From NCBI GenBank assembly GCA_031255425.1, contig JAIRSN010000082.1, positions 1-8,978 of the forward strand: a stretch of DNA of 8,978 nucleotides, written 5' to 3'. The translations under genes were made by a program, and so were the position numbers. How positions within the stretch are numbered: the first letter of the stretch is position 1; every line of letters begins with the position of its first letter. Source of the stretch: Dysgonamonadaceae bacterium (GTDB taxonomy: Bacteria > Bacteroidota > Bacteroidia > Bacteroidales > Azobacteroidaceae). Positions 7,314 to 8,978 of this stretch are shown here, piece by piece. The notes below the pieces were generated by a model that was not told the origin of the DNA, did not search any database, and saw only the letters and a program-made list of their open reading frames with translations.

Positions 7314-7931
7314 TTACCCGGGCAAATAAACTACTTTTTTTGTTTTGAAAAATTCTTCCTGAAAACAGTCGCTTAATTCATATTCGATGGCTTTCCTTTT
7401 AAAGGGGGCTAATTCGGCTTGCAAGTCGCCGCCTTTCAAGCACAGGAAGCCGTTGGGCAAGGCATTTTGTTGTTTGCGTCCGATGTTTTTCCGTGCTGTT
7501 TTCACCAAATCGGCAAGCGGCATCACGGCGCGGCTGACAACGAAATCGAACGTTCTTTTTTCTTCTTCCGCCCGCGCGTGGCGACATTCTACATTGGTTA
7601 ATCCGGTTTGTTGGGCAATGTCTTCCGCTACTTTTATCTTTTTCCCGACGCTGTCTAACAACAAAAACCGGACTTCGGGAAACAGAATCGCCAACGGTAT
7701 GCCGGGGAATCCGCCGCCGGTGCCTATATCCAGTATCGCCGAGTGGTCGGTAAAGCGGATTATTTGGGCGATTCCCAAGGAATGAAGCACGTGTTTTTCG
7801 TACAGGTTTTCGATGTCCTTGCGGGAAATAAGATTGACTTTGCTGTTCCAGCCGGTATATAAATCGTACAGCGCGGCAAACTGTGTTTCTTGCCGGGGCG
7901 TAATTTCGGGGAAGTATTTTTTTATCATCAT
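7314..7931 (-). CDS. rsmG: 16S rRNA (guanine-N7) methyltransferase RsmG
   Basis: RsmG (GidB) uses S-adenosylmethionine to methylate N7 of G527 (E. coli numbering) in 16S rRNA; in other bacteria its loss gives low-level streptomycin resistance. The 205-residue length is normal. Visible are WNSKVNLISRKD (28-39) and HVLHSLG (47-53), then the SAM-binding loop DIGTGGGFPGIP (68-79) and the acidic LLDSVGKK (91-98). Further on are SRAV (133-136) and CLKGG (164-168). Two consecutive ATGs (7931 and 7928) are possible starts; either leaves the fold intact. A -7 promoter match ends 4 nt before the first ATG, so the mRNA may be leaderless. The gene follows the terminator of the DUF6261-like gene and is 91 nt upstream of hpt, which has its own promoter. 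Confidence 0.96.
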   Translation of the reverse strand: MMIKKYFPEITPRQETQFAALYDLYTGWNSKVNLISRKDIENLYEKHVLHSLGIAQIIRFTDHSAILDIGTGGGFPGIPLAILFPEVRFLLLDSVGKKIKVAEDIAQQTGLTNVECRHARAEEEKRTFDFVVSRAVMPLADLVKTARKNIGRKQQNALPNGFLCLKGGDLQAELAPFKRKAIEYELSDCFQEEFFKTKKVVYLPG

Positions 7932-7935
7932 GGCG

Positions 7936-7943
7936 CAAATATA
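7936..7943 (-). promoter_or_regulatory. Candidate -7 promoter element of rsmG
   Basis: TATATTTG (7943-7936, minus strand) matches TAnnTTTG and is followed by CGCC and then ATG 7931. No good TTTG is found at the right distance; the nearest, 7958-7955, is only 11 nt upstream, and at the proper spacing there is only the T/C-rich tail of the preceding terminator. If real, transcription would begin at or next to the start codon. Confidence 0.35.
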
Positions 7944-7956
7944 CGAATCTTATTCA

Positions 7957-7997
7957 AAAGAAAAGCGGCGGAAGCAAAAAACAATGCCCCCGCCGCT
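7957..7997 (-). terminator. Intrinsic terminator after the DUF6261-like gene
   Basis: AGCGGCGG (7997-7990 on the minus strand) pairs perfectly with CCGCCGCT (7971-7964) across an 18-nt loop, giving an 8-bp stem with seven G-C pairs. The RNA continues with UUUCUUUU. It starts 19 nt after the stop codon of the DUF6261-like gene, where a terminator is expected. Confidence 0.8.
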
Positions 7998-8016
7998 CCA
8001 ATTATTTACGCAGTCT

Positions 8017-8946
8017 TTACTTGGTTTCCACGATATTAAACCCGGCGGTTATCTTTCCCTTATACTCACCCTTGCCGCGCACTTCAATCAATGCCAGACC
8101 CGGCTTGTGATTGTTCTTGTACGTGACTTCGAAATCTTCCTCGAAGACCAACTGTTTTTCTTCGTAGAAAACCTCCGGCAGCACCGTGATTGGTATGCCC
8201 GCGTACACCTGGTCCGGAATGGGCGGGACGACCGCTTTCTTAAGGTCGTACTGTTTGTGATGATGCTCGTGTTCGTTGAAATAGGTGATCTGGGCGTTCA
8301 GTTGGTTGATAAACTCCGTGTAACCTTTCTCGCCGTTAACCACGATAGTGGCTTCGATCACCTCGATCATCTGGTGGTAAACAGCGTCGATCCGCGTGCG
8401 GATGTTGCGCAACGGCTCCTTCGGGCGCTCTGAATACTCGATGTTGCGCTGGTTAAACAGGTCCAAAAAATCCCCGTGGGTGTTCCCCAATTCTTCCACC
8501 CAAGAGGTAAGACCGAGTTTTGTGACCCTGTCTGCGAACTTCCCTTCCATATCGTCCAGAAACACCTCGACGGCAGTCGTTTCTTCCAAGTACGCTTTTT
8601 GGGCGATTGCTTCGCGAAAAGCCTGAATACGGTTCTCAAGCGATACCGCTGCGTCTTTTACGGCGGGATCGAAATGAATAAGGTACGACTTGACGCCGGC
8701 GTGAAACCCGCGGATAGCGAGATCGCGGCGCTTGTCGACGTCGGCAAGTTTTTGGGTGAAATCGCTCTTTGCCCCCTGATCGACTAATAGTTTTTCTTTC
8801 GTGATGAGTTCGACAAACGCCGGCATCTGCGAATTAATAATACTAATTATATTGGGATTCGCTCCCAATAAACTATAATAATTACTTAAAAACCGATAAT
8901 GCGCTTCGTTACGCGCATGCGACAAATGAATAGCTTTTATTCTCAT
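8017..8946 (-). CDS. DUF6261-like protein with a C-terminal Ig-like-repeat segment
   Basis: A 309-residue protein of unknown function. Residues 1 to about 235 look mostly alpha-helical (for example 62-118 and 177-224, rich in charged residues). Together with the opening MRIKAIHLSHARNEAHYRFL they resemble the DUF6261 proteins common in Bacteroidales; this is from memory of the family and not proven. A His/Glu-rich linker, NEHEHHH (224-230), follows. Residues about 241-306 then read PPIPDQVYAGIPITVLPEV, DFEVTYKNNHKPGLALIEV and GKGEYKGKITAGFNI. This is the pattern of the short Ig-like repeats (DYxVxYxNN ... GxGxYxGxIxxxFxI) usual in bacterial surface proteins. No signal peptide or membrane segment is seen, so a cytoplasmic location is inferred. 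ATG 8946 follows an AT-rich region; its promoter is probably outside the window. A strong terminator follows, so it is likely monocistronic at its 3' end. Confidence 0.8.
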   Translation of the reverse strand: MRIKAIHLSHARNEAHYRFLSNYYSLLGANPNIISIINSQMPAFVELITKEKLLVDQGAKSDFTQKLADVDKRRDLAIRGFHAGVKSYLIHFDPAVKDAAVSLENRIQAFREAIAQKAYLEETTAVEVFLDDMEGKFADRVTKLGLTSWVEELGNTHGDFLDLFNQRNIEYSERPKEPLRNIRTRIDAVYHQMIEVIEATIVVNGEKGYTEFINQLNAQITYFNEHEHHHKQYDLKKAVVPPIPDQVYAGIPITVLPEVFYEEKQLVFEEDFEVTYKNNHKPGLALIEVRGKGEYKGKITAGFNIVETK

Positions 8947-8978
8947 ACTTTATAAATTAAATGAATAAAAAAAAATAA

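Noticed and set aside
7399..7938. 179-codon second frame overlapping rsmG on the same strand
   Set aside because: Its composition is Arg/Pro/His-rich and motif-free, while the rsmG frame has all family motifs.

Overview
The window reads as a housekeeping stretch of a Bacteroidales-type chromosome (phylum Bacteroidota). The evidence is the gene families, near-absence of Shine-Dalgarno sequences, A-rich start regions, several matches to the Bacteroidota -33/-7 promoter (TTTG ... TAnnTTTG), a secreted lamin-tail-domain protein and a DUF6261-like protein. Genus cannot be fixed by eye.

Layout. Positions 1-1184 (minus) hold the N-terminal 394 residues of a secreted lamin-tail-domain protein whose 3' end lies outside the window. 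A 204-bp divergent region (1185-1388) carries face-to-face promoter candidates and two related inverted repeats. Plus strand: asd (1389-2390), then a family 2 glycosyltransferase (2384-3331) overlapping it by 7 nt. All remaining genes are on the minus strand. In transcription order they are a DUF6261-like protein (8946-8017), rsmG (7931-7314), then a nucleotide-metabolism/GTPase cluster hpt (7222-6686), adk (6634-6059), obg (5966-4863) and guaA (4858-3341). guaA converges on the glycosyltransferase with only 9 nt between the stop codons.

How the genes fit together. hpt (purine salvage), adk (adenylate balance), guaA (GMP synthesis) and obg (GTP/ppGpp-responsive ribosome assembly GTPase) form a plausible purine-nucleotide/ribosome transcription unit, starting from a strong promoter match at 7252-7281. 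rsmG appears to have its own promoter, directly after a clear intrinsic terminator of the upstream DUF6261-like gene. asd supplies the diaminopimelate/lysine/threonine/methionine branch, and the glycosyltransferase is translationally linked to it.

No mobile element, CRISPR array, tRNA, rRNA or obvious new multi-gene system was found. The best leads are small: a 15-bp hairpin plus Phe-rich mini-ORF between adk and obg; a DUF6261-like protein with a C-terminal segment resembling Ig-like repeats of surface proteins; overlapping divergent promoters at asd; and a possibly leaderless rsmG mRNA.
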